Below, piece by piece: positions 32,530-44,637 of a stretch of 64,000 nucleotides of DNA (position 1 is the stretch's first letter; each line of letters starts with the position of its first letter). This DNA comes from Eupeodes corollae. Its lineage: Eukaryota > Arthropoda > Insecta > Diptera > Syrphidae. Location: NCBI RefSeq assembly GCF_945859685.1, contig NC_079148.1:20595946-20659945 (forward strand). The letters run 5' to 3'. The translations under genes and the position numbers were made by a program. Below the pieces are notes generated by a model. That model was not told the origin of the DNA and ran no database searches. It saw nothing but the letters and a program-made list of their open reading frames with translations.

Positions 32530-34590
32530 TTCAATTGCTGTACGTGCAATTTTTTGATGTAGTGTAATATAAGTTTTAAGTATGGATCACATCTCAGACT
32601 TTTAATTTTTGTTTTTGAAAATAAAGATAGGTTCAATATTTATTTAAAGAGAACGAATAAACACTTTTAAAGGATTGAGAAACTTATGCAATCAATGCAA
32701 TAATGAACCTGATAAAAGTTGATCATATTTTTCATTTTTTTTAATAATTTGGATTTTATAAAGTTTGCAAATAATTAAGTAAGATTCAAATTAAGATACA
32801 AATTCATCTTCGTTATAAAAATATAACCATATGATTACCATCTTATCTTACAATGCAATAAAATGTGCCTTTAAAGATAACAGAGTAGAATCTTTTCAAA
32901 TCATAAAAGCAACCAAAAAATAACAAATTTAATACAACTTCTAAGAAGATTGCGCTCAAAATACAAATTTTATCTTTCTACCTACATATGTATCGTAAAT
33001 GTATTTAATTTATAATGCATTTCTTTGTGTCAGCTGCTGGACCAAAGTTGAACAGCAGTATTAAAAAAGAAAAAAAAAAGCTTGAAGTTCGTAGTTTTGC
33101 CAGAACATTTCTCTTTGCAGTGGCTAGTTGTGATTTTGTGATCAATAGCTTACATTTATCTTAAAAATTAAGTTAACATCCAATGTATGTACATACCATT
33201 CAGATTTGCTGAATTAAAATATCTTATTTCTTGTGGGACACAATTTTCTATTTAAGTCAAGATTTTCTGGTTTTGCATTACAGTTAAACCACAATTTTCA
33301 TATCAACATTAAATATAATTATGCATATGTTTTTATGTTCTTATTGTCGGCAATACAAAATTATATAATAATGTAAGAAAATCAACTTGAAACTATTTAA
33401 CCCGTCAACAACTTTTTGGGTTTGTTTAAAAGGAAAAGTAAACCAACTAGTTTATCGTCTAGAATTAAATAAACTTTGGTTGTTGTCGATAACATTGACA
33501 CACCTCCTAGCTTTAACGCACTTGAAGTACAAAGTCTACATAACTGAGATGCAACATTTTTTATCCGATGTGGATTTAAAGCAATGCACTAAAATAGTAG
33601 TGTAATTCTCCATAAACACGGCAAAATAAACGAAAGATACACTTAGGCGTATGCGTACTTTTTTATTTCATTGAAATTTTAACTTTAGTTACCACAATTT
33701 AAGTTTGTTTTGGTTTCTACCAAGAATTTGTTGGCGTTTTGTTTCTTTTTTTTATTCAAATAATACTTTTATCTCAAAATCGTCAGTCCTTAACTTCCTA
33801 CAGCAATGACTTTACTAAAATATTAGTTGTGTTTTGATTTGCTTATACTAACTTAAGTGGCGCCTGTAGTCGAGGGTGACCTCAAAAAAGAACTTTGTTC
33901 TGCCAGACTAGTTCCATAAAAAAAAAACAATAAGATTAAATAACAGCATATCCTCCAAGTACTTATTCCGTCATGAAAGTCCAAAGTTCTATTTCATCAA
34001 TTCCTACTGAAATACATGGCAATGGTTTAGACCGAAGAGATGTAATTTCAAATCAATTACACTTTGCTTAGCCTATAATTCAAAAACACTTTAACTAAAA
34101 ACACTAACCTACAACCTCTACAGGCATTTAACAATTTTCACGACACCGCCGCGCCGCCGGGATATGAATGCACCCCTCTGCCTCAGTTGTACGTCAAGGA
34201 ATTTCCTACCATCTAAATCTAATTGTGTCTTATAAACCTGTCCAAAAATAAAACCTTATATTTGTTTAAGTTTCAAGTATACATTTATTTTTAAACTTTA
34301 CCTACGTTTATAAAAACGTAGATGAACACTTTCATTACCAAGAGTAAATCCTCTGCATCAATGATCAAATATTTATTGTAAGTCTAAGTACTAAGTAATT
34401 TATAGAATTTTATTAGATGCATACGAGTGATGTAAAGTTTATTCGAAATACACCGCTAATGACGTTAAAAAAGTATGGAGTATGGAGTATGATATCGGTT
34501 AAGAAAAACTCTTATAAATGTAGGTTTGCATTTTAAGAACAATATACACTCTGCTTTAAGTGAATAGGCACATACATATTTAAGTTATGT
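32530..34590 (+). other. Intronic sequence, no gene seen
   Basis: AT-rich, with no protein motif in either strand that I trust. A short stretch at 33851-33880 (CTTAAGTGGCGCC) faintly resembles the 3' end of the RTE element but is too short to call. GC-rich clusters such as GACACCGCCGCGCCGCCGGG (about 34141-34160) stand out without an explanation. Confidence 0.45.
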
Positions 34591-35204
34591 GGTCCATTAT
34601 TAGTATTAGTATTAGTATTTATTAATCATGATTAGCTAATATTGTAAGAACATAAATTCTTATTTATAATATAGCTTTAAAGTTTACAGCAGCTACGGCT
34701 GCAGTAAATATAAGTTAAAATATTAAAACATCGAATTACAAAAAGAAAGAAAAAGAATAATAATAACAAAAATATTAATTAGAATAGGTACTTATACAAT
34801 TTTATAAGAAGATGAATTTATAAAATGTATTATTAATTGTTTTAATTGTAATTAATTCCTAAGGTACAGTTTAAATTCATTTTTTAATTTTTTTGCGCAA
34901 TTTAAACCTCTTATTTCACGTGGTAACGAATTCCACTTTGTGAGGAGTTTACAAAAAACTGGCGTTCAGATGTCGCACAACAAAAACGCGGGACCAAAAC
35001 TTGAGCGGAACGATTTGAGTTTAGGAATCTTATCTCATTCTAAAGGTATTCAGGGTGTCGGGTTTGAAGAATATCAGAGAAAAAAGTTATATGTAGTTCG
35101 ATATTTGAGAAAATTTTAAAATGTCATTCCGAGAAATTGAATCACGTAATTGGATATTCGATCAAAACTTCTAAGTCCATAAACATAACGAACAGCACAG
35201 TTAG

Positions 35205-36309
35205 GCCGCGTTTCCACTTGCAAGTCAACTTGCGGAAGCCTTGCAGAAGTTTCTTGCAGTCGCGTTTACATTGTCATGTGAATTCTTGCAATTTCTTCTG
35301 CAAGAAATGTCTTGCAAGAAGCTCGCGCAACATACTGTCGCAATTTATTGCAGATGTATTTACACCAGGAGAGCAATTAATGTCGCAAGAAATCTGGTTG
35401 TATACTTAAAATTGTGAAGTCATGGCGAGAAAACGTCAAAGATTAGCAGCTGCGATGATAATTTTATTATTAAAAAAGAAAAAAAGATCAACTTGGGTTC
35501 GAGATTGGATTTTAAAAAGACGGGAAACTGGTGCCTTCTATAATTTATTAAATGAATTGAATATAGAAGATGTTCAGCAATACTTCAATTTCACTCGGAT
35601 GAATGTTTGAATGTTTGAATGTCTGAATGGTTGCATATAGCAGAAATATATATCGAAAAATGGAATTTTCCTAATTGCGTTATATCATTGGACGGCAAAC
35701 ACGTGGTTTTTAAGACTCCAGAACACAGTGGAAGCTTCTACTTTAATTATAAAGGATCTCATAGTATTGTATTAATGATAGTGGCAGACCCATGCTATAA
35801 AATTACTTATATGAATGTGGGATGTAATGGAAGTGTTTCTGAGGTGGCGTTTTTTTCCATACACCATTATTTTCAGCATTGGAAAATCACACATTAAACA
35901 TCCCTAGACCAACTAAACCACTAGGAAGCTCATTAGCGCTTCCGTTTGTAATTTTCGTCCCGGTTATTCCATAAACATGGATTACACTCGTAAACTTCAA
36001 TTAAACGCATAACTTCTTCGCGAGGCCATTCACGACCTTTTATTTTACTCATTTTGTATGTGTAAAGCAAAGACGTCAACCAGCTACTTGCGCGAGATAT
36101 ACGAAACTGTTTCGATAAGCTGCAAGAACTGTCGCGAGTCGATACAAATGTGTTTAAACTAGCAATTAATTGCACTTGCAAATACTCGCAAGAAGTTATG
36201 AAAGTACTGTCGCGATAGAAATTGCTTGGTAGTTTCCACTTGCAATTCACTGTCGGACAGACTATCGGACATTTATTGCAGAAGTTTTCTTGCAAATGGA
36301 AACGCGGCC
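35205..36309 (+). mobile_element. PIF/Harbinger transposon with opposed transposase and MADF frames
   Basis: Terminal inverted repeats GGCCGCGTTTCCACTTGCAA (35205) and its near-complement at 36290-36309, flanked by TTA on both sides (35202-35204, 36310-36312), the Harbinger pattern. The plus strand holds a transposase relic: QRLAAAMIILLL and STWVRDWILKRRE (35422-35608), then a frameshift and WNFPNCVISLDGKHVVFK with SGSFYFNYKGSHSIVLM (35648-35790), the DDE_Tnp_4 start. The rest of the catalytic domain is lost. The minus strand encodes a 39-residue MADF-like frame from 36052 to 35933 (GREWPREEVMRLIEVY, NPCLWN). Subterminal regions are full of CTTGCAAG/TTGCAGAAG motifs. Confidence 0.92.
35933..36052 (-). 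pseudogene. MADF-like DNA-binding frame of the Harbinger element, truncated
   Basis: Starts at ATG 36052 (MSKIKGREWPREEV) and reaches a stop after NYKRKR at 35933. Residues 8-32 match the beginning of a MADF (Myb/SANT-like) domain, the second protein usually encoded by Harbinger elements, which helps bring the transposase to DNA. Only the first helix and the NPCLWN turn are present; the remaining two helices are gone. Tail-to-tail with the transposase relic. Confidence 0.75.
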
Positions 36310-37377
36310 TTAAAGACGACACTTTTGCTTTCGAAGTCAAGTTTGCAGAAAATTTCGCAACCGTAAGTTAATAAAGGCAGAAACAACGTATTTTATTAAA
36401 AAGAACTCTGATTTTTATTGGAATTAAATATTGAGATGGTCAAAGAATACGAAGGACACTATAATACTTACCCACAGTTCTATTGATATGGTCCTTCCAA
36501 GTCAGGGTCTTATTGAACAAAACACCGAGGTTTATAGGTTTGTCGACATACATGATGGCACTTTCTTTGAGAGCAACTTGAGGAAAACATGACACATCAA
36601 TCTTATTCCTAGCGATGACGATGTATTTCGATTTTATCGGGTTAAGCAGCAAGCAATTTTTTATTGACCATTGATCGATTCTTCTTAAATCTGATATCCT
36701 CAGAAACACTTAACAAGGCAGTCAAGCAGCTATTTTTCATTCGAAAGCCGGATTGTCTTGAGGTCAATAAGTCAAACCGAGTTAGAAACTCGTTTATTTG
36801 CCTTTGAAGTATTCTCTCAAAAACTTTCGACAAGAAAGGCAATATAGATATAGGTCTAAACTCATATCCTTTGGAATTTTTTGGTATAGGAATAACCTTT
36901 GCCTTTTTCCATAGAGAAGGAAATTCACGTGTTCTTAAAATGGAGTTAAAAATGAGTGTGATGAATGGTACTCGTAGCAAGGTAGGGAGAACAATTTTTA
37001 AGAACTTAGGGTGCATCATATCGAGTCCTACAGCGTTAGATTTTATCGATAGAAGGGTATTATTTGAATACCTTGTGCGTTATTTTTTATCATTTGATGA
37101 TTCTATCAAGGCCAGTTTCTAGATAAAGTGCGTAATTAAACGTTTTAGGTGGTAAAATAAACGATTTTGTTTCAATAAAATTCCCTTGAAATTTTTCAAT
37201 ATCCTCATATTCGTCAATTCCTCACATATGAGAAGCCTAACACAGAGTAGATTTTACGACAGTAAAGTACAAATATTTTATTTTTCGGTGAAAGTTTGAA
37301 ACTTTCATTTAAAAATACGTTCCTCCAAATGACATTTATCAGACCTTGTGCACTTTTTGATTTTTCTGAAAGCTGTA

Positions 37378-38361
37378 CAGTCAGTCACAAAAGACAACAT
37401 ATAGGTAGCTATGAAAAATGGTATACCAATGGTTTTTGCCAAAATTCAATCATATTTGTTTGACTAAATAATGGAATATTATATAAAAGATATGAATTGA
37501 TACACTAACGGTATTTTTTTCATAATATTCCAAAGAGATCAGAAAGCGGTTAAAATTGTAAGTCACGAAAGTGTACATCTAATCTATGTTTTAATTAAAA
37601 TATTTGATTTCATCACCATTGGTGATCATCTTTCATAATCTTGTTTATTTCGTGTTTTATTTGAATAATATTGTTGAAAATGGAAAAAAGGAGTGAGACC
37701 TCAATTGAAATAAAAAATGTAATTATAAAGCATAGAAAGGAAGGAAAAAGTTATGAAGCTATTGCAAAAATCGCGGGTAAAAGTTCCTCAACTGTACAAA
37801 CAATAATAAAAAATTATAATGAAAGGGGACATGTAGCAAATACAAATAAGCCCCGTTCTGGTCGTCCGAAAAAATTAAGTACTCGCGATATCCGAAGCAT
37901 TATTCGAAAAGTTAACCACAATCCTCAAATAAGCGCACCTACATTGGTGCAAGAAATTGCAAATACGTCGGGAAAAGAAGTCCACCCAGAAGCCGTGCGA
38001 AGAGTTTTAAGATGTGAAGGGTTTAATGGAAGAGTGCCAAGAAAGAAACAATTAATCAGCAACACTAATCGATAAAAACGCCTAGAGTTCGCGAACAGGA
38101 ACATTTCGGAGGACCACGGGTACTTTTGACTGATGAAAGTAAATTCAACATTTTTGAATCCGATGGCAGGGGAAAAATATGGCGGAAAGTGAAAAAAGCC
38201 ATGGATATGAAAAGGAGGACATGTGATGGTTAGGGGGGCTGTAGCAGCCTCTGGTGTAGGGAGGCTAGTTTTTATTCATGGGACTATGGATCGCTTTCAA
38301 TATCTGGACATTTTGCGTAATAATTTGATCGCCTCTGCTGAAGCACTAGGACAGATCAAAA
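37378..38361 (+). pseudogene. Tc1-like transposon, 5' end and transposase relic 2
   Basis: Begins with CAGTCAGTCACAAAAG after TA (37376-37377), typical of Tc1 ends. A frame from 37671 encodes the two-part HTH region (YEAIAKIAGKSSSTVQTII, GRPKKLSTRDIRSIIRKV, then EVHPEAVRRVLRCEGFNGR) up to a stop at about 38073. A shifted frame continues with LLTDESKFNIFESDGRGK, then another shift and HVMVRGAVAASGVGRLVF, ending at ASAEALGQIK where the hAT element begins. The second Asp, the Glu and the 3' inverted repeat are missing. Belongs to the DD34E group by motif order. Confidence 0.87.
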
Positions 38362-40768
38362 TTCACTGAGAAAGGCTCTTGCGAATGCTTGTTATACATA
38401 CATTTCACTTTGAAGCCATGGAATTGTAATTCTTTGGCCATCTAGCTGGTTGGAATTATTAACCACTGTAAGTATAAAGAGCAGTGAATTCCAATCGACA
38501 GAGAGTATACTCGAACCTTTAGCGAAAATCAATATTCCCTTTACCAATGGCTAGCTGGTTACGAGAATAAAAAGAAATTGTTTTGTTGGCCTTGTTTGCT
38601 TTTTTCTAATATCTGTTCCCCCTGGAGTTTTTCGGGTGTGGAAAATCTTAACACCCTAACTACACTTCAAAGAAAACACAAGCTAAGTGCCTCCCATTTG
38701 CAATGTGTAATTAAACTAACTACCTTTGGTCAGACTAGGATAGATGAAGCTTTAAGTTCCCAGTTAAAAGATGCTAATACGAAACATAACATTTTGGTGA
38801 AAAAAAAATCGTGAGGTGTTGAAACGTCTAATAGATGTAACATGCTTTCTTGCAAACCAGGAGTTGTCATTTAGAGGCCACAATGAATCAAGTTCATCTT
38901 TAAACCGAGGCAACTATATTGAACTACTTAATTTACTAAAAATATATGATCCAATTCTATCTCAACACCTTGAAACATCAACAGTTTTTAAAGGAACCTC
39001 AATGGCTATCCAAAATGATTTAATCAAAGCTGTTGCTGACCTTTTACGCGATCAAATGTCCGATAGAGTCAAACAGTCAGAGTTTGTTGCAATTATGCTT
39101 GATGAGACTTCTGACATTCAATTAAAGTCCCAATTATCCATTGTTTTCCGATATTACTTAAATAAAAAAATTCAAGAAACATTTGTTGGATTTATCGATG
39201 TAAGCTCAGGGCGGACTGCAGAGGATTTATTTAAAATAGTCAAGACTCTCTTGAAAAAATATGAAATTCAAGATAAACTTGTTGCACAGACTTACGACGG
39301 AGCTTCCGTTATGAGTGGTCATTTGAATGGACTTCAAGTGAAGGTGAAGACTATTTGTCCGAAAGCAACATTTGTTCATTGTTACGCCCACGTTTTAAAT
39401 TTAGTTCTGTCTCAAGGATTAAGTAATATAAGAGAGTGTAGGATATTTTTTAGCACTCTGAATGGCATTGCAACGTTTGCATGACATTCAAGCAAAAGAA
39501 CGTATGCTTTAAAAGAAGTGTTAAAAGAAAAATTCCAGGGTTAGCCACAACAAGATGGAGCTTTAGTTCTCGACTTGTAAATATAGTCCACTCCTACAAA
39601 GAAAACGTTCAACAATATTTTGCAGGCATCCAAGAAAATGTGACAAATATATGGGACAGTAATGATCGAATGGCTGCAACGGGTTATTCTAAATTTTTAA
39701 AAACCTTTAATACAGTCTTTCTGTTGAATGTGTTTTCAAAACTTTTTGCACATTCAGATGTACTGTTTAATACCTTACAAAACCCAAACATAGACATTGT
39801 GTTTTGTACGAACCAAATTCAGAAAATGAAACAATTTCTTGAAGTGCAAAGGAACGAAGGGTTCGAAGATATTTGGCAAGCAACGTTGCTCACTGTCCCA
39901 GAAGATGAAAAAAGAAAATCAAGAAATGATAACATGCTCTCGAGTAAAATAAAATATACAAAGTTGTTTTTTGAAATAATAGATAACTTACTTATGCAAA
40001 TATTAGAAAGATTTTCATCATTGGAAAATCTGAAGTATTTTGATTTACTTAATGGAAATAAATTAAGTAATTATTACAACAAAACTAATTTTCCGGAACC
40101 ATTAATCCGCAATTTAATAGAAAACTATCCAGATATATTTGAGTTCACGGTATTAAAAAACGAATTAACTGTGTTTTATGAAAATATTCAATGTGTACAG
40201 CCAATGACCACCTCAACTGGATCATCAAAGATGATAACACCACTAGATGTCTTGCTCTGGATAGAAGAAAATGTAGCTCACAGTTTTGAGCAAGTTTACA
40301 GGCTTTCAAAACTAATCTGCACCATACCAGCTTCAACGGCTTCTGTGGAGCGTTCCTTTTCAGCTTTGAAAAGAATAAAAACGTATCTTCGAAATACGCA
40401 AAGACAAGAACGTTTAGTAAATTTAGCACTTATCTCTATTGAGAAAGACATTTTAAGAGAACTCAAAGAAAACGTAAATTTTTATGATAAAGTCATAGAC
40501 AATTTTATAAAATTTGAAAGGAGAATTGATTTTATTTACCGCTGAGCAAATTTTTACTTTTTTTTTAAATGTAAGATTTTATATTTCGTACGGAGTTTAT
40601 TTTTGTGTTATTATCTTTTGTTTGTGTTGCTCGTTATTATTTTTTTATTTATTTAAGGATTTATTGAACTATCGTTTTGAATAAAATGAATTATTATTTT
40701 TGAAAAAGTATTTTGATTTTCTAAAAGACCAGTAGCTAACCCTAAAATTATGACCAGGAATCGCCACT
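38362..40768 (+). mobile_element. hAT transposon (ZMYM-like transposase), three lesions
   Basis: Readable from about 38497: TRTFSENQYSLYQWL, then a zinc finger remnant FCWPCLLF, NREVLKRLIDVTCFLANQ, FVAIMLDETSDIQLKSQLS (first Asp), CYAHVLNLVLSQ, then LATTRWSFSSR and, near the end, STASVERSFSALKRIKTYLR (hAT C-terminal dimerisation domain), stop 40543-40545. Lesions: one extra A in a 9-A run near 38800, TGA at 39482-39484, and a frameshift near 39535. The 3' end ...GGAATCGCCACT is hAT-like. The 5' end has no matching inverted repeat. GATCAAAA stands on both sides (38354-38361, 40769-40776), a possible 8-bp duplication. Confidence 0.88.
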
Positions 40769-40776
40769 GATCAAAA

Positions 40777-42242
40777 GATGCCTTGGAATCAAAAAAAAAT
40801 CATGCACTTTTTGTTTCTGGCTTGAAAAGCTTTTACCTTTCATAATGTTCTCCGTGTGGACAGATGCGTTGCGTTCTTAGTCTGCTGAAAAGTCCAGTTT
40901 ATTTTTTTGTTTCAAACAATGAACAGCATCCTAAATAAATTTCTTGTGAGCTTATTCAATTGAAGCGGAGTGTAAAAGGGGATAAGATATAGAAATAGAA
41001 ATATATATGTATATAGAAACTTGTTTGCAGGTAGATAGTATCACAAAATAATGAAGATACATTTGAAATGGTACAGAATATAAAATGCTGTTGCAAATGC
41101 AACTTTTGGCCAGTTGCTAAGAGTGAGTGCATCGAGACTAGACTATGGGTTAATCTAAAAAACTTCAATGAACTGACTAAAATAGAAGAAAAATAATAAA
41201 CAAATAATTTATAATTAAAAATCTTAAATAATGGGTAAATACATTTTATTTATCTTAAAGTTTTAGAAAACATTTTTTTAAGAATCAAAAGTGATACAAA
41301 AATATTGCCTTACAATGATTGATCAAGAAAAATTGCTGTTTTTATTGGAAAAGTTTATGTTTTGTGATTTTATCCCTCAAAAGTTATAAAATAGATTTGT
41401 TCATTGCTTTCTTTTGCAAATATATCTACAAAATGTTTAACTGCTTAAAAATTTAAATTTACAATCATCATAAAGTGACAATAAAAACTTTTGAAACAAA
41501 ATGTTGTCTTTCTTTAACAACACTAGTGATAAGGAAAAACTAAAAATACAAGTGCTTTTCCATTGACATTCCTTGACTTTATAAATAAAATTAATAGTTT
41601 ATGTAGTGCCTAGGGCACATGTTTTGTTTAAGCTAAGCTTCAAAAATGAAGTGCTAAATTATAATTTAAAATAAATAGACACTAAACTCTCATTTTAATA
41701 AGTCAATGCTTTATTTAAGTTTTTGTTTTTACTAAATTAATTAAGTTAAAATAATTAATTTCTTTAAATCTTATTTTTAAGAATATAATTTACTTCGAAG
41801 ACGAGCAACTTCACCAAGGGTGTTTCTGAAATGGATTCGAAATTCTACTAAGAAACTGTTTTCAAATATGGCCATCTTACGTTTAGAAGTTGGATACTGT
41901 CAAAATTTATATTAATTCTTTTAGATTATTTTAAACAAAAATGATTTTATTAATAAATAATAAAACATACAACTTGTGTTGTCCTTTCATGAAGGTCTCT
42001 TTTTCCAAGTCTATTTCTGCATTCAATATTTTTTTCTGATCAGACTTATTTATGATACTAAAAAGAAAAACAAACAAGATTAAATATTAAGCAAGTAGCA
42101 AAGATACTTTAAAAATTCGGTATGTACCTTAATTTTTGAATCATCCTCAGGATTTTAAATTAAACCTCTCTCAACACATTTTAATTCATCCACAAACTAA
42201 AAAGTTTTTCTTAACAATTTGTTCTTATCGTTTTTTTTTCAG
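40777..42242 (+). other. End of the long intron, no gene seen
   Basis: AT-rich DNA with only short frames. No transposon end or protein motif was recognised. The last ten bases before the acceptor are a T run ending in CAG (about 42231-42242). Confidence 0.5.
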
Positions 42243-44199
42243 TACTAACAATTCAAAATGGACAGAAGCCGGAAAAAGGAGTGATACCTTTTTCAGAAGC
42301 CTTAGAAAAAACAAGTAAGTTTTATAAACTTACGACAATTCTGCAACACAAATTGTATTTTAAATTTTGTTTCTGTAGAGTTTGGAAAATTCAATTATTT
42401 CCTGATAATCATTGCTGGTTTAGTCCTGGCCAATGTTCTTCTCGAAACAGCATCAATTGGATTTATCCTGCCCATTTCACAATGTGATCTTAAATTAACA
42501 AACCAAGATAAAGGAATTCTAAGTGCTATCGGATTTGCTGGAATTATCTTAAGTTCACATCTATGGGGTTTCTTGGCCGATACCAAGGGTAGGAGAAAGG
42601 TTATCCTGCCAACTTTATTAATGGCTTTTGTATTCACTGTGCTCTCATCCTTCTCGCATACATTTTGGGTTTTGGTGCTTTTGAGGCTTGTCAATGGATT
42701 CTTGTAAATATCTTAATAATCTCACCTAAAATGTTATATATGTTCTATTTTAGTGTTTCCGGAGGATCAGCAACTATATACGCGTATTTGGGAGAGTTCC
42801 ATACTGATCGTTCCAGAGCCCGTGCCATGATGGGATCTTCGTTTATATTTGCTCTTGGCGCAATGATTCTCCCCCTGATTGCATGGCTTATAATCAACCA
42901 AAGCTGGACATTGCCAATATCATTTCTGGGAATAACCTACAAGCCATGGCGTTTTTTCATGATCGTTTGTGGTATACCTGGATTTTTGTGTGGATTATTT
43001 TTAATTTTCTTGCCAGAGAGTCCAAAGTTTTTGCTATCTGTGGGTAAAGACAAGGAAGCAATTGATGTTTTGAAGAGAATGTACCGATGGAATGTGGGAG
43101 ATGATACGGAATTTGAGGTAAACAACATATCCTTAACCTATCCCTTTACTCTATAAATGGAAAACAAAATTCTCTGGTTTTATTATTATTTTCTCCATCA
43201 GCTAAATGGACTTATTCCAGAAAAAGACACAACCATACGTAAAGATGAAGCAACTGATAAACAATCAAATATTGTAACTGCTTTTTTGAAAACAATGTGG
43301 GCTCAAACAGTGCCTCTATTTGAAAAAAAATACTGCCGTATAACTGTGATAATTTGTACTATTCAATTTTGGATGTACGTGACTACAAATGGAATGTATA
43401 TGTGGTTTCCGCACATAGCAAACAGTATGGTTGAGTTTATGAAAGAACATCCTGGCAATAGGACTCTTATCTGTGAAGTTGTCTATGCCAAACATGCTTC
43501 AATTTATAAAGAAGATGGGGTGAGTTTTTTGTTGTATCTCTTGAAATTATTGTACGAAGGATATTTTTGTTTTAGACTATTAATTGCCAAAGCAGCCTGG
43601 AGGATAACACCTTTATGTATTCGTTGGTTATGGAGATTCTCTATGCCACAGGATTTGCTGTGATTGGAGTGATAATCAACAAAGTTGGAAAGATTCCTAT
43701 TCTTTGTAAGTATGATTGCTAAGCTTTATTAGAACTGTCAGCTTTATAGGCATCTTTTTTCTTTAATTCGATTTCAGTTGTTGTGTTGGTGTTCTTTGCA
43801 TCGTGTGGAATTGCATCAATTCATGTGGATAATCCTTCCATTTCAGTTTATCTTTATGTGCTATTGTTTTTAGCAGGAGTTGGAATAAATGTGTTGGGTG
43901 CTGCCACCGTTGAACTGTATCCAACTCATTTGAGGTGTGTTTTTTAAATCATTAATAATTTTTTTACTTACGTTAAGTTTGATTTTTTTATTAGATCCAT
44001 GGCAATTTGTATTTCATTGATGTTTGGTCGTCTAGGAAGTGTTGTGGGGGCAAATATCGTAGGTCTTTTGCTTGCTAAAAATTGCGAATCAACATTTTAT
44101 ATATCTACAACGGCTCTGATACTTTGTGGTTTCTTGGCATTCCTAATACCAAAAGAGCAAAAACAAAAAGGAGATGAAGAAGCTGGTCTTGAAGATTAA
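42243..44199 (+). CDS. SV2-like major facilitator superfamily transporter (exons 2-8)
   Basis: Exons 42243-42314, 42379-42703, 42754-43117, 43202-43519, 43576-43705, 43778-43934 and 43995-44199 (stop TAA), all with GT-AG borders and compatible phases. With exon 1 (7917-7965) the product is 539 residues. It belongs to the MFS group of synaptic-vesicle glycoprotein 2 and organic-ion carriers, twelve membrane helices. Motif A is LWGFLADTKGRRK after helix 2, LLRLVNGF and SGGSATIYAYLGEF lie in helices 4-5, and PESPKFLLSVGK follows helix 6. A long extracellular or lumenal loop between helices 7 and 8 carries an NRT glycosylation site and cysteines, as in SV2. The ion or solute is not predictable. 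Plant- and animal-type sugar carriers share the fold but not the loop. Downstream it converges on the gene at 44638. Confidence 0.9.
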
Positions 44200-44637
44200 G
44201 GCCATTATAGACTGATTTAAGAATAAGCTAAAAAATAATTTTAAGTATTTTAGTAAATAAAAACAATTTACAAAAAAAACGGACAACTTGAAATTTCTTG
44301 AAAAAAATGTTTTCAGTTTTATTTCCCAAAAAAGAATTAAATAAGAAGAAATTTAAATAAATACAAAACAACCAACTTATGAAGAGAGAGACAGAGAGTC
44401 AGAGAGAGAGAAAGGAAAGTGAGATAGACAGGTAGATAAATAAATCAACAAAATACCTTATTTTTAGGAATTTGAATTGGAACTTTTAGCTTTTGCTAGA
44501 ACAAAACGTTATCAACGAAACAGGTATTATAGTTTAATGTATAACAGAAACACTATAGGTATATAAAAAGTAAGTATTAGCTTCAGCATGTTGAAAACCA
44601 AAGTTATCTTGAAGATGGTTCCGTTTTAATTTAGCTT
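44200..44637 (+). other. Convergent 3' interval with a GA-rich tract
   Basis: Only 438 bp separate the two converging stop codons. It contains a GAGA-type imperfect microsatellite (about 44380-44433). TTTATT at 44318-44323 is AATAAA on the minus strand and could end the opposing transcript. I see no gene. Confidence 0.55.
44256..44261 (+). terminator. Polyadenylation signal of the SV2-like gene
   Basis: AATAAA 57 bp after the stop codon at 44199, in the short interval shared with the convergent gene. Confidence 0.6.

Larger units (their letters stand above)
34600..37240 (-). pseudogene. Jockey-like non-LTR element interrupted by a Harbinger transposon
   Basis: The minus strand starts about 37240 (FQGNFIETKSF) and runs through the RT entrance (SNAVGLDMMHPKFLK, KKAKVIPIPKNSKG, FRPISILPFLSKVFER, RQSGFRMKNSCLTAL). 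The palm with the catalytic DD is deleted. The thumb follows (QWSIKNCLLLNPIKSKY, LTWKDHINR) to 36310. The Harbinger (35205-36309) then intervenes, and the tail resumes at 35204 (NCAVRYVYGLRSFDRISNY, later WNSLPREIRGLN, KNEFKLYL) to about 34850. A 3' tail of ATACTA-like units lies at about 34600-34622 (AGTATTAGTATTAGTATT on the plus strand). Confidence 0.85.
7966..42242 (+). other. 34.3-kb first intron filled with mobile elements
   Basis: If exon 1 is right, this is one intron with donor GTATGT at 7966 and acceptor TTTTTCAG ending at 42242. It holds at least fifteen mobile-element copies or relics (non-LTR, RTE, SINE, piggyBac, mariner, Tc1, Harbinger, hAT, Helitron), described separately. The other six introns of the gene are 50-84 bp, so the growth is confined to the 5' intron. 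Confidence 0.55.

Noticed and set aside
33851..33880. Short match to the RTE 3' end
   Set aside because: Only about 13 bases agree (CTTAAGTGGCGCC); too short to call.
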